DNA of 64,000 nt. Source: Actinomycetota bacterium (lineage in GTDB: Bacteria; Actinomycetota; Actinomycetes; S36-B12). The notes under the pieces were generated by a model, which was not told the DNA's origin, did not search any database, and saw nothing but the letters and a program-made list of their open reading frames with translations. Location of the stretch: positions 1 to 64,000 of the forward strand of contig JADKGE010000008.1 of assembly GCA_016717115.1 (NCBI GenBank), in the 5' to 3' direction. Position numbers and translations under genes: made by a program. Shown here piece after piece: positions 15,898-25,124 of this stretch (position 1 is the first letter of the stretch; each line of letters begins with the position of its first letter).

Positions 15898-18081
15898 GTG
15901 TCGCGAGCCTTGCGCTGGCCGTCCATGGTCTGCAGCGCCCTTCTCACGCTCGCCCTCGTCGAGGGGGCAGCCGCCACCCATGCTCATGCGGCCCCGGGGC
16001 CTATGGCCCCTGCAGACTCCTCGGCCACCTTCCGCGTCAACGTGGAGATCACCCCCGTCACCTTCTCGGCGACCGGCGTGGGAGCCATCAGCTACAGCGC
16101 GGCGAGCCTTCCGGATGGTCTTCTGCTTGATCCCGTGAGCGGCCAACTCGCCGGCACCCCGGTGCTCCCTGCCGCCGCCACTCCATACACCGTCGTCGCC
16201 ACGGATGCCGATGACTCACTGACCAGCAGCACCACGATCACGATCACGGTGCTGCCTGCGACCATCGACCCACCGACCCAATCGGTCACCGCGATCGTCG
16301 GGGTCCCCTTCACGACGCCGCCCCTGTCCGGCGTCGGCTTCCCCGGCCCCGTCGTCTACTCGATCGAGCCGGCACCTCCCCTGGACTGGACCTGGGATCC
16401 CGACACCGGGGTTCTCGGGGCCGCCCTCGCGGCTCCGCTGGCCCAGACGGACTTCACCGTGACAGGCGCGTCCGGCGCGACCACCGCGACCGCAACCGTG
16501 TCGATTCGAGGTCCACCGGCCGCCTTGTCCCCGTCGAGCCAGACCCTGAATGTCGCCGTCGGCTCGGCCGTGGCTCCGGTGCTCCCCGCCCCGAGCGGCT
16601 TCGCGACCACCGTTGAGTACGGCCTGAGCCCCTCCGCACTGCCCGCCGGCCTCTCCTTCACCCCCGCCACCGGAGTCGTCTCCGGCTCTCCGTCGACGGC
16701 GTGGCCAACCACGGTCTACACGGTCACCGGAGCGGACGGAGTGTCCTCCGCCACGAGCACGTTCGACCTGACGGTTGTTGCGCCCCCACTGGCGCCGGCC
16801 ACCCAGACCATCACCGCGACAACAGGCACGGCGATCACCGCGACGGCAGTGCTCCAGGCGGCTGGGCTCTCGCCGCCGATCACCTACGCGATTACTCCTC
16901 CACTGCCGGCGGGGCTCGCGCTCAACGCGACCACGGGGGTGGTCACAGGCAAGCCCACAGTTGTCAGTGCCCTCGCCGCCCACACGATCACGGCGACAGA
17001 CGCGAACAAGGCGACATCGACCGGTGTCGTCAACGTGGATGTGGCCAAGGGCCAACTCGCGGCGCCGGTGGTCACGGCCGTCCAGCAGGGCACCACGCCG
17101 GGGTCGCTCCGAGTCGCCTTCACGGCGTCGTCGAATGCCCCGATCGGGCAGGTGTACGCGGCCGAGGTGACTGACGCGTCGTCCGGGTCGATCGTCCGGA
17201 CGGTGCGCCCTGTGTCCACGAACACGACGATCACCGGACTGACACCCGGGGCGCCCTATGAAGTGGTGATCATCGCCGATGGGTCGGTCAACTACCTCGA
17301 AGGCCGCTCTGCGCCGCGGTCGGGCATCGCCACCGCTGCCGCACGCATGACGGCGCCCACGATCGTCAGCCTCTCAGGAGGCACCACGCCGGGGTCCGTC
17401 CAGCTGACCTTCACCGCGGCCGGGAACGCGCCCCCGGGGCAGACCTACACCGTGAACGTGTTCGACGAGACGCAGGCGACGGTGGTCAAGAGCGTGGCAC
17501 GAGCCGTCTCTCCCGCGGTGATCACCGGACTCACCCCCGGCACGACCTACTACGTGGTGGTCTCGGCCGACGCGTCCGCCGACTCGGCAGAACTGCCCTC
17601 GCGTGGCCGAACCGTGGTGGCCACCCCCAATCGCACGGCGGGCACTACGGCTCTCCCTGGTGTCGTAGTGCCCGCCGCTGCTTCGATCGCCGACTCGCGG
17701 CCATCCACGAGACCCACCCGTCTGGGGGGCGGCTGGTCGCTCGTGCCTGCTGACCAGGCCGCTACGGCGAAGAAGGTGTCGTCGAAGGCCCGCCCCGGCG
17801 CCACCATCAAGACAGCTCCGAAGGTTGCCATCCCGCGCGGGCGCGCCGTGATGCTGCGCGTCAAGGGGCTGCCGGCCAAGGCGAACGTCACGATCGAGAT
17901 CCGGGTCAAGCGCGTGTGGATCTCGCTGGGTTCGGCTCGAGCCTCCGCGAAGGGGCTCCTCGTCCTTCCTGTCTTCCGCGCCGACACCGCCGGCACCTTC
18001 GCCGTGCGGTTCACGCCGTCCACGGCCACGGCGGGCTACCTCGCCCTGGTCGTCAAGCGCGGGGAAGGGGGGTCGCCATGA
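15898..18081 (+). CDS. Secreted protein with putative-Ig (He_PIG-like) and fibronectin type III repeats
   Basis: The frame opens at 15862, but GTG 15898 has an ideal ribosome site (GGGGAGGTGA) and leads directly into a signal peptide (WPSMVCSALLTLALV to THAHAA). The 727-residue product has about four Ig-like repeats of the He_PIG type (SLPDGLLLDPVSGQLAGTP, ALPAGLSFTPATGVVSGSP, PLPAGLALNATTGVVTGKP). Two FN3-like domains follow (TTPGSLRVAFTAS...ITGLTPGAPYEVVI and its paralogue). A C-terminal domain (GRAVMLRVKGLPAKANVTIEI to the end) is shared with the peroxidase encoded next. It is probably an adhesin-like extracellular scaffold. No enzymatic motif is visible. Confidence 0.85.
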   Translation: MSRALRWPSMVCSALLTLALVEGAAATHAHAAPGPMAPADSSATFRVNVEITPVTFSATGVGAISYSAASLPDGLLLDPVSGQLAGTPVLPAAATPYTVVATDADDSLTSSTTITITVLPATIDPPTQSVTAIVGVPFTTPPLSGVGFPGPVVYSIEPAPPLDWTWDPDTGVLGAALAAPLAQTDFTVTGASGATTATATVSIRGPPAALSPSSQTLNVAVGSAVAPVLPAPSGFATTVEYGLSPSALPAGLSFTPATGVVSGSPSTAWPTTVYTVTGADGVSSATSTFDLTVVAPPLAPATQTITATTGTAITATAVLQAAGLSPPITYAITPPLPAGLALNATTGVVTGKPTVVSALAAHTITATDANKATSTGVVNVDVAKGQLAAPVVTAVQQGTTPGSLRVAFTASSNAPIGQVYAAEVTDASSGSIVRTVRPVSTNTTITGLTPGAPYEVVIIADGSVNYLEGRSAPRSGIATAAARMTAPTIVSLSGGTTPGSVQLTFTAAGNAPPGQTYTVNVFDETQATVVKSVARAVSPAVITGLTPGTTYYVVVSADASADSAELPSRGRTVVATPNRTAGTTALPGVVVPAAASIADSRPSTRPTRLGGGWSLVPADQAATAKKVSSKARPGATIKTAPKVAIPRGRAVMLRVKGLPAKANVTIEIRVKRVWISLGSARASAKGLLVLPVFRADTAGTFAVRFTPSTATAGYLALVVKRGEGGSP

Positions 18082-18257
18082 CACGTATGGAGCGAAGTAC
18101 TTAGCGGGCACCGCCCGCCGCCCCGAGCACGGCGAATCACTGCGACAACACCTCACAGCCCCGAGCAGACGAGGTCACGCGCACCTGGGTAGGTCGCGCA
18201 ATCGCCAGTAATCGCAACGAGAACTGGCTTGACCACACTCGTATAGGGAGAGAAATT

Positions 18258-21200
18258 GTGAGTACCAAGCAGCGACGGAGACGCCTCACGCGTCTCACGG
18301 CGGGCGGATCCGCCCTCCTCCTCGGTGCCGGGATGCTGGCGACAGCGACCGTGATGGCACCGGGTGCACAAGGGGCCCCGGTCGGGGCGGGCTTCCAGCT
18401 CGACGAATCCGACCTCCGGTTCATCCTCAAGCAGATCCAGATCGCCGAGACACATGCCATCTCAAACAACGGCGCGCTGGGCAATGTCATCCCGGCGACG
18501 TCGGTCCTGGGCAACGGACAGTTCGATTTGCCGAGCCCGCTGGTTCCCTGGGGTCTTCGCGAGACGTCCGGGCACAACAACAACCTCTTCGCCGGCCGCG
18601 CCGGATGGGGCGCCGCGGACGAGGTCTTCCCGGACATGAGCAGCATCCGGCGCTGGCGGGACACCGAAGCGCTGGGCGCTCCGTTCAACCTCGCCGCGTC
18701 GAACTACCAGACGCGCGGGAACAGCGTCGCTGACTCCGATCCGAGGACGATCAGCAACCTGATCGTCGACCAGTCGCCGAGCAATCCTGCGGCCGTCGAT
18801 GCCGCCGGACCCGGAGCAACCCCTGATCCCAATTCGAACTCGTTCTTCATCCCGAACATGACGCCTGACGGCGGCCTCTCGGCGCCGTACAACTCGGTCT
18901 TCACCCTGTTCGGTCAGTTCTTCGACCATGGCCTCGACCTCGTCGGCAAGTCCGGCACCGAGTCGGTGGTCGTCCCGCTGCAGCCCGACGACCCGCTGTA
19001 CGTCGACGGCGCTCCCACGAACTTCATGGTCGCCAGCCGAACGATCCTGAACGGCGCGGGGCAGGCGACGAACACCACGACGCCCTATGTCGATCAGAAC
19101 CAGACGTACACTTCGCATCCCTCCCACCAGGTGTTCCTGCGCCAGTACGTGGCCAGCGGAACAGGACCGGTTTCAACCGGCGACCTCCTGGACGGTGCGA
19201 TCGTCGGCAACATCGCGAACTGGACCGAGGTGAAGGCGCAGGCTGCGACGATTCTGGGTATCCAGCTCGTCGATGCCGACGTTCTCAACGTCCCGCTCCT
19301 GCTCACCGACGAGTACGGTCGCTTCCTTCGTGGGCCCAACGGGTTCCCGCAGATGGTGCTCACCGGCGGTGGCGCCGTGGAGGGCAACCCCGGCGCCCCA
19401 GTGCCGACGACAGGTGTCGTGAAGACCGGGCACGCCTTCCTCGATGACATCGCCCACAACGCGGTGCCGACGACTCCCGGCTACGACGCCGCCCTGCTCG
19501 GTGATCACTTCATCACCGGCGACGGCCGTGGCAACGAGAACATCGGCCTCACGGCGATCCACTCAGTCTTCCACTCCGAGCACAACCGGCTGGCGGCCGA
19601 CATCGACTCGATGCTGTCGGCTCCGGGCGCGGATCCTAACCTCGTGGCGGGATTCAACGCTCCCGGCTGGGGATACGGCGAGCGACTGTTCCAAGCGGCG
19701 AAATTCGTCACCGAGATGCAGTACCAGCACCTCGTGTTCGAGGAGTTCGCCCGCAAGGTGCAGCCGGCCGTTCGCGTCTTCGCCGGCTACGACCCCACGC
19801 TGAACGGATCGATCGTCAGCGAGTTCGCCCACGCGGTCTACCGATTCGGGCACTCGATGCTGACGGAGTCCGTCGATCGGGTCAACGCCGACGGCACGCG
19901 CAACGACATCGCGCTGCTCGACGCCTTCCTCAACCCGCGCGCGTTCAACGATGGCGGCTCCGCCGGCACGCTCAACGCTTCGCAGGCGATCGGCAGCGTC
20001 GTTCGTGGCATGTCCGAGCAGGTCGGCAATGAGCTCGACGAGTTCGTCACGGGCGCGCTGCGCAACAGCCTGCTCGGCCTCCCGCTCGACCTTGCGACGC
20101 TGAACCTGGTCCGTGGGCGAGACACCGGCACGCCGTCGCTGAATGACGCGCGCCAGGCGTTCTCGGCCGTGGACCCTGCCCTCGCTCCGTATGGCAGCTG
20201 GGCCGAGTTCGCGCTTGAGCTGCGTCATCCGGACTCGATCGTGAACTTCATCGCGGCCTACGGCACCGACCCGTCGATCACGGGCGAGACGACGGTCGCG
20301 GGCAAGAGGGCGGCCGCGCAGGCGCTGGTCGACGCGGCGAATGCACTGGAGCCGACTGCCCTGGCGTTCATGACGTCCAATGCGACCGGCATCAACGACG
20401 TCGACCTGTGGTCGGGTGGCCTGGCCGAGAAGCAGACGCCGTTCGGCGGCCTGCTCGGCACGACCTTCAACCACGTCTTCCAGACGCAGATGGAGGATCT
20501 CCAGGAGGGCGACCGGTTCTACTACCTCGACCGCACCGCCGGCCTCAACCTGCTCACCCAACTCGAGGGCAACTCGCTCGCGGAACTGATCATGCGCAAC
20601 AGCAATGCGGAGAACCTGCCCGCGGACGTGTTCTCGCGTCCGGGCATGGTGTTCGACCTCCGCAACACCGGCAACTTCTGCAATGTCCTTGCCGACGATC
20701 CTGCTACTCCCTACAACGAGGCAACGATCCTCACCAAGGCGGCGGACGGCACCGTGCGCTACGTCGTCGGTCCGGTGGACCACGTCGTGCTCGGCGGCAC
20801 CAACTTCGACGACCGCATCTGGTCGGACCTCGGTGACGACACGGTTCACGGCAACGACGGCAACGACTGGGTCCAAGGTGGTGCCGGTGTGGACAACATC
20901 GTCGGCGGCGCCGGAGACGACATCCTCAATGACTCCGGTCAGGACGATGTCATCAAGGGCGGTCCCGGCCATGACGTCATCAACTCCGGTCCGGGCATCG
21001 ACCTGAACCAGGGTGGCACGGGCGCCGACTTCGTCACTGGCGGAACCGGCGGCGTTGAGACACTGGCGGGATTGGGCAATGATCTGGTGTTCGCCGGACT
21101 CGCAGCCGACGTCGTCCTCGGTGACGACGGCGACGACTGGATCGAGGGTGGGGCGTCAGCAGACGGGCTCACCGGCGACGCTGGTGCGCCGCTCGAGATC

Positions 21201-22946
21201 GACCTGGTCGTTCCTGGCAACGATGTCCTCGTCGGCGGTAGCGGAGCGGACGGCAACGTCGGCGAAGGTGGCGGCGACATCGACATCGCCGGTGACGGCG
21301 TCGATGCCTTCGACGGCGACTTCGGATACGACTGGCACACCCACAAGGGCAGCCTCGAGACTGAGGCTGACCTGGCGAATCCGTTGATCCTGCCGCCGAC
21401 GGCGCCACTGCCCAACCAGCTGATGGACAAGTTCGCGCTTGTCGAGGCCCTGTCCGGATTCACCGGAGATGACACCCTCAGCGGCGACGACGTCCTGACA
21501 CTGGCGGCCAACCCAGCCGTGCCTGGCTCCGACCAGGAGATCACGGCCGGCGACAGGACAAGGATCAATGGGCTGAACCAGCTCATCGGCACCGGAGCCA
21601 CGGGTGACCAAGCGGTGCTCGCGGACAACCCGATTGGGTCGTTGACCACGCTCGCCAACATCATCATCGGCGGGCCTGGCAGCGACACCCTGATGGGTCG
21701 GGCGGGCAACGACGTCCTCGACGGTGACGCGTGGTTGAACGTCCAGCTGCAGGTCCCGGATCTTGCGGGCGGTGCAACGGCCACCAAGTTCGTCGATGGC
21801 CTTACCGAGATCCGTCAGGAGATGGTCAACGGCCTGATGAATCCGGCTGACGTCCGGATCGTCCGGAGCATCGTTCGGACGGCAGGCGGCACAGACACGG
21901 CCGTCTTCCAGGGCCTCGAGGGTGACTACACCATCGACGTCGCGGGCGACAAGGTGACGGTGACGGACACCAACGCGGCTCCGGTCGGACGCCTCAACGA
22001 CGGCGTCGACATCCTTCGCGGTATCGAGGTCATCTCGTTCCTGGGTATCGACGGGGTCAACGCCCCGATCCCGACCGATGTGCTGACGTCGGCACTGCCT
22101 GTGCCGCCGACGGCCCCAGTGGGAATCGCTGGGCCCACACCGGTAGCCGAGGTGCGTGAGAACAATTCCTTGCCTCGGGCGGCCTGCGTCGCGGGCATCC
22201 CCGGAGCGCCGGAGAACGTCAGCGCCAGCGCTGGGGTGGGCTCGGCAACGGTGACCTGGAACGCCCCCGCATCCAGCGGTGGCTCCCAGCTTCTGCGCTA
22301 CGAGGTCGAGATGGCGACGGAGAGCATCGGCCCGTGGGCGAGCGTGGATGCCAACGCCTCGTCGCCCAAGGTCGTCGGTGGCCTCGCTGCCAATGACACG
22401 GTGTGGTTCCGCGTCCGCGCGATAACCGCCAACGGTCCGGGACCGTTCGCCGTGTCGAACCCGGTTGCCGCGAACGCAGCAGGCGGCGGTGGTGGGGGCG
22501 GTGCCGGCAGCGGCGCTGCATCTACTCCGAGCGGCGGGTCCAGCTCGAGCGGCGGGTCAAGTTCGAGCAACAGCTCGAGTGCCGCCGGACCGTCGGCCCC
22601 GGCAGGACCGTCGCCAGCGGTCACTCCGGGCAACCCGCAGGCGGGAACCGCCGCGGTCGTCGTGGTGGTCTCGAAGGCGCCGAGCAAGAAGCTCAGCTCG
22701 GCACCGGCAGTGGCTGCCCAGATCGGCAAGGCGGTCAGCCTTAAGCTCAAGGGGCTGCCGAAGTCGACCAACCTGTCGGTCAAGGTCAAGTCGGGCGGCG
22801 TGTGGACGTCGCTGGGCAAGATCAAGACGACAAAGGCCGGACAAGCCACCGTGCCCACGTTTACCGTGGACAAGGCTGGCACGTACAGCCTCCGGCTCAC
22901 GACGGCCAAGGGCGTGAACTACTACGTCAAGGTGCTCGTCGCGTAA
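18258..22946 (+). CDS. Secreted animal-type heme peroxidase with RTX calcium repeats, FN3 and C-terminal binding-like domain
   Basis: This 1562-residue exoenzyme starts at GTG 18258 after AGGGAGAG. A signal peptide (GGSALLLGAGMLATATV) precedes a peroxidase of the peroxidase-cyclooxygenase superfamily (about 45-800). Key sites are distal His224 in FGQFFDHGLDL, the AIHSVFHSEHNRLAADI helix, and proximal His532 in FAHAVYRFGHSML. Residues about 850-1010 hold degenerate RTX nonapeptides (GGAGVDNIVGGAGDDIL, GDDGDDWIEGG) that should bind calcium. An FN3 domain (GAPENVSASAGVGSATVTW), a Gly/Ser linker and a C-terminal domain homologous to that of the upstream protein follow. It would use H2O2 to oxidise halides or phenolics outside the cell. 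The substrate is unknown. Secretion appears Sec-type, not by a C-terminal RTX signal. Confidence 0.92.
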   Translation: MSTKQRRRRLTRLTAGGSALLLGAGMLATATVMAPGAQGAPVGAGFQLDESDLRFILKQIQIAETHAISNNGALGNVIPATSVLGNGQFDLPSPLVPWGLRETSGHNNNLFAGRAGWGAADEVFPDMSSIRRWRDTEALGAPFNLAASNYQTRGNSVADSDPRTISNLIVDQSPSNPAAVDAAGPGATPDPNSNSFFIPNMTPDGGLSAPYNSVFTLFGQFFDHGLDLVGKSGTESVVVPLQPDDPLYVDGAPTNFMVASRTILNGAGQATNTTTPYVDQNQTYTSHPSHQVFLRQYVASGTGPVSTGDLLDGAIVGNIANWTEVKAQAATILGIQLVDADVLNVPLLLTDEYGRFLRGPNGFPQMVLTGGGAVEGNPGAPVPTTGVVKTGHAFLDDIAHNAVPTTPGYDAALLGDHFITGDGRGNENIGLTAIHSVFHSEHNRLAADIDSMLSAPGADPNLVAGFNAPGWGYGERLFQAAKFVTEMQYQHLVFEEFARKVQPAVRVFAGYDPTLNGSIVSEFAHAVYRFGHSMLTESVDRVNADGTRNDIALLDAFLNPRAFNDGGSAGTLNASQAIGSVVRGMSEQVGNELDEFVTGALRNSLLGLPLDLATLNLVRGRDTGTPSLNDARQAFSAVDPALAPYGSWAEFALELRHPDSIVNFIAAYGTDPSITGETTVAGKRAAAQALVDAANALEPTALAFMTSNATGINDVDLWSGGLAEKQTPFGGLLGTTFNHVFQTQMEDLQEGDRFYYLDRTAGLNLLTQLEGNSLAELIMRNSNAENLPADVFSRPGMVFDLRNTGNFCNVLADDPATPYNEATILTKAADGTVRYVVGPVDHVVLGGTNFDDRIWSDLGDDTVHGNDGNDWVQGGAGVDNIVGGAGDDILNDSGQDDVIKGGPGHDVINSGPGIDLNQGGTGADFVTGGTGGVETLAGLGNDLVFAGLAADVVLGDDGDDWIEGGASADGLTGDAGAPLEIDLVVPGNDVLVGGSGADGNVGEGGGDIDIAGDGVDAFDGDFGYDWHTHKGSLETEADLANPLILPPTAPLPNQLMDKFALVEALSGFTGDDTLSGDDVLTLAANPAVPGSDQEITAGDRTRINGLNQLIGTGATGDQAVLADNPIGSLTTLANIIIGGPGSDTLMGRAGNDVLDGDAWLNVQLQVPDLAGGATATKFVDGLTEIRQEMVNGLMNPADVRIVRSIVRTAGGTDTAVFQGLEGDYTIDVAGDKVTVTDTNAAPVGRLNDGVDILRGIEVISFLGIDGVNAPIPTDVLTSALPVPPTAPVGIAGPTPVAEVRENNSLPRAACVAGIPGAPENVSASAGVGSATVTWNAPASSGGSQLLRYEVEMATESIGPWASVDANASSPKVVGGLAANDTVWFRVRAITANGPGPFAVSNPVAANAAGGGGGGGAGSGAASTPSGGSSSSGGSSSSNSSSAAGPSAPAGPSPAVTPGNPQAGTAAVVVVVSKAPSKKLSSAPAVAAQIGKAVSLKLKGLPKSTNLSVKVKSGGVWTSLGKIKTTKAGQATVPTFTVDKAGTYSLRLTTAKGVNYYVKVLVA

Positions 22947-22963
22947 CTAGAGGTTCCACAGAC

Positions 22964-22998
22964 GGTGGGAGCCGGACCTCGGGGGTCCGGCTCCCACC
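22964..22998 (+). terminator. Perfect 15-bp hairpin terminator after the peroxidase gene
   Basis: GGTGGGAGCCGGACC (22964-22978), loop TCGGG, GGTCCGGCTCCCACC (22984-22998), followed by CTTGTGT. It starts 18 bp after the peroxidase stop. It is one of the strongest hairpins in the window, although the U-tract is weak, as is common at high GC. Confidence 0.8.
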
Positions 22999-23176
22999 CT
23001 TGTGTGGGGACGTTCTGCTGGCGGGTGCAGATTGGCACCGATACGGATGTCGCGCCATTCGGGGGACGTTGTGCCGCCGTGCGGAGGACGAATGGCCCTG
23101 TGGCGTTGCCGACAAATCGGGTCAAGTGGCAGTTGACTAGGGGCCAGGGCGGTTTCCATCGAGTTCGGGGGGCGAC

Positions 23177-23716
23177 ATGCCGAAGCGGCAGTTCGCGGCA
23201 ACGCGCGTCGCCGCGCTCTCGCTTGTCGTGTTCGCGCTCAGCACCTCCGGACACGCGGCCGAGTCGGCGGTACTGCCCAGCACGCTCGGCCTGGCCCTGA
23301 CGCTCGTCCTGTCGATCGGACTGACGTCGGCCGCCGTGGCCCGACCGCGATCGATCGTGTGGCTGCTGCTGTACCTGGCCGGTGCCCAGGCCGTCATCCA
23401 CGTCGTGCTCGTGGTGTCCGCTTCGAGTCATCATCCGACGTCGATGACCGTGGCGCCGCTCCTGCCGTCGGGGATGATGGTCGCTGCGCATCTGGCCGTC
23501 TCCGTCGTCGCCGCCGCGGTGCTGGCCTTCGGCGAGCGCACGCTCGTCGCGTGGGCACGGTTGCTCGCCGTAGCCATCGGAGCGCGGATCATCGCCTGCT
23601 TGCGGCTCGCCCAAGCCTCGGCGGCCATCGTGGCCGGCGATTCGGTGGTCGTCACGCTCAGACATGCCTCATGGGGTGTTGCCCGGCGTGGGCCTCCGGC
23701 ACTTGCATCGATGTAG
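23177..23716 (+). CDS. Small integral membrane protein (possible metal-related operon)
   Basis: The product is 179 residues with four to five predicted hydrophobic helices (VAALSLVVFALST, LGLALTLVLSIGLTSAAVA, IVWLLLYLAGAQAVIHVVLVV, MVAAHLAVSVVAAAVLAF, LLAVAIGARIIACL). A His-rich loop (SASSHHPTSM) lies between helices and could contact a metal. I do not recognise the family for certain. It is the first gene of a three-gene unit with a DUF5134-like protein and an HMA metal-binding protein, which suggests copper or another transition metal as the theme. Confidence 0.7.
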   Translation: MPKRQFAATRVAALSLVVFALSTSGHAAESAVLPSTLGLALTLVLSIGLTSAAVARPRSIVWLLLYLAGAQAVIHVVLVVSASSHHPTSMTVAPLLPSGMMVAAHLAVSVVAAAVLAFGERTLVAWARLLAVAIGARIIACLRLAQASAAIVAGDSVVVTLRHASWGVARRGPPALASM

Positions 23717-23806
23717 AGCTCTGCCCCGCGGTGCCGCGCGCACCTCACCCCTTCAGACCTGGGCGCCCACCGCCCTGCCACCGCATCACGAGAACGAGGA
23801 ACGCCC

Positions 23807-24553
23807 ATGACCTTCAGTTCGATATCCGCAGGCGTCTTGCTGGAGGACTCGATGAGTCCGAGCCCGATGCCGTCCATGGGATCCAGCCACATGATGTCGC
23901 CGGGCGCCAGCCCCATGGGATCGATGGGCGCCAGCCCGATGTCCTCCGACGTGGGCACCATGGATCCGGGGATGATGGCGATGTCCGGTCCCGATCTGCT
24001 GCCGCCGTGGGTGACCTGGCTTTGGCTCATCGCCCTGACCGCCGTGCTGGTCTTCCACTGCGCCCACTTCATCCGGATGGGCGGGCAGCACCGCTGGTTC
24101 CACGCCAGCCACATCCTGATGCTCGTCAGCATGCTCTACATGTACGCATCCATGGAGTTCAGGTGGACCTGGCTGTCGGCGGACGCGCAGGCGATCGTGT
24201 TCGGCCTGTCGAGCGCCGCCATCCTCATCTGGCTGATCACCTGGGTGGTGCAGAAGCAGCCGTTCAGCTACCTGTGGATCCTTGCCCTGATCATGCAGGT
24301 CGCAATGATCTACATGTGGCTGCCGGACTGGATCCCAGCCCTGACCTGGGCGCTCGTGGTCTACTACGGCCTCGAGACGCTGGCTTGGCTGTTCGGCCTG
24401 ATCGACGACACGAAGGGCAAGGGCGCCATTGGCCCAGGCGACCGCTCTGCCTTCGTCCCGCTCGCGCACCCCTCCCTCCTGGGGAACGCGTCGATGGCCA
24501 TCATGGCCGCGAGCATGGGCTACATGTTCGCCGCGATGCAGGTGATGAGGTGA
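23807..24553 (+). CDS. DUF5134-like multi-pass membrane protein with Met-rich N-terminus
   Basis: This 248-residue protein has a striking N-terminal segment (residues about 15-60) with around a dozen Met in MSPSPMPSMGSSHMMSP-type repeats, then six to seven transmembrane helices (WLWLIALTAVLVFHCAHFI, FHASHILMLVSMLYMYASM, IVFGLSSAAILIWLITWVV and others). His and Met in the first helices (HCAHFIRMGGQHRWFH) are arranged as in DUF5134 proteins of actinobacteria, which often accompany copper genes. Met-rich segments typically bind Cu(I) outside the membrane. A copper-handling role is inferred, not shown. The next gene starts only 4 bp after this one. Confidence 0.75.
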   Translation: MTFSSISAGVLLEDSMSPSPMPSMGSSHMMSPGASPMGSMGASPMSSDVGTMDPGMMAMSGPDLLPPWVTWLWLIALTAVLVFHCAHFIRMGGQHRWFHASHILMLVSMLYMYASMEFRWTWLSADAQAIVFGLSSAAILIWLITWVVQKQPFSYLWILALIMQVAMIYMWLPDWIPALTWALVVYYGLETLAWLFGLIDDTKGKGAIGPGDRSAFVPLAHPSLLGNASMAIMAASMGYMFAAMQVMR

Positions 24554-24557
24554 CGCC

Positions 24558-24815
24558 GTGACCCCGCCTCCCGATCAGTTGATGGGGACTCGAGTGCTCG
24601 TCGAGGGACTTAACTGCGGCGGATGCGTGGGCACCCTGACGCGCAGGGTGGGCGGCATCGACGGCGTGCTCGGGGTGGAGGTGGACCTCCACCCCGGCCA
24701 GACGTCGGCGGTCGTCATCACGCACGGGCCGTCGATCGAACCGCAGGCACTGCCCGGCACCGTGGCGGGGCTGGGGTACCGCGTCGTCCCTGGGGGTCCG
24801 GCCGCAGGGGCGTAG
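24558..24815 (+). CDS. HMA-domain metal-binding protein (CopZ-like)
   Basis: An 85-residue heavy-metal-associated domain with the beta-alpha-beta pattern. RVLVEGLNCGGCVGTLTRRVGGIDGV carries the paired cysteines (CGGC), and TSAVVITHG and LPGTVAGLGYRVV follow. The usual motif is CxxC after a Met (GMxCxxC); here LNCGGC replaces it. GTG 24558 follows the preceding stop by 4 bp, indicating translational coupling. It would carry Cu(I) or a similar ion in the cytoplasm. No P-type ATPase is present nearby. Confidence 0.8.
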   Translation: MTPPPDQLMGTRVLVEGLNCGGCVGTLTRRVGGIDGVLGVEVDLHPGQTSAVVITHGPSIEPQALPGTVAGLGYRVVPGGPAAGA

Positions 24816-24947
24816 CTGGGGCCGCCGGCTGCCGGGAAACAGCGGGAAGTTCCAGGTTTGGCCGGTTTGGGTTGCGGGTATGCCGACGACGTCGCGGTGA
24901 GTGGTCACCACGGTCGCGGCTTCGCGCCGACGGGATGCTCACGATAT

Positions 24948-25079
24948 TGACTGGTCATGACCATTGTCTTGACTGGTCATGACCATCTGTGTCAAACTAC
25001 AGGTGGATCGCAGCAAGATTGTCCCAACTGAACGGCGTGGAACACCACGGAAATGACCGGTCTAGACAATGATCGGTCA
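24948..25079. promoter_or_regulatory. Four TGAC(C/T)GGTCA-type palindromes in the promoter of LuxR copy 2
   Basis: TGACTGGTCA occurs at 24948-24957 and again at 24970-24979. Each lies in an 18-bp direct repeat with a 22-bp period that also contains the perfect palindrome TGGTCATGACCA. TGACCGGTCT (25054-25063) and TGATCGGTCA (25070-25079) lie 16 bp apart, closer to the gene. Four related palindromes upstream of a regulator gene suggest autoregulation. The 240-bp interval has no coding content of its own. Confidence 0.6.
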
Positions 25080-25124
25080 GTAGGGTTCGGGCAGCGCAAG
25101 CTGTCCGGCACAGGGAGGCACCAG

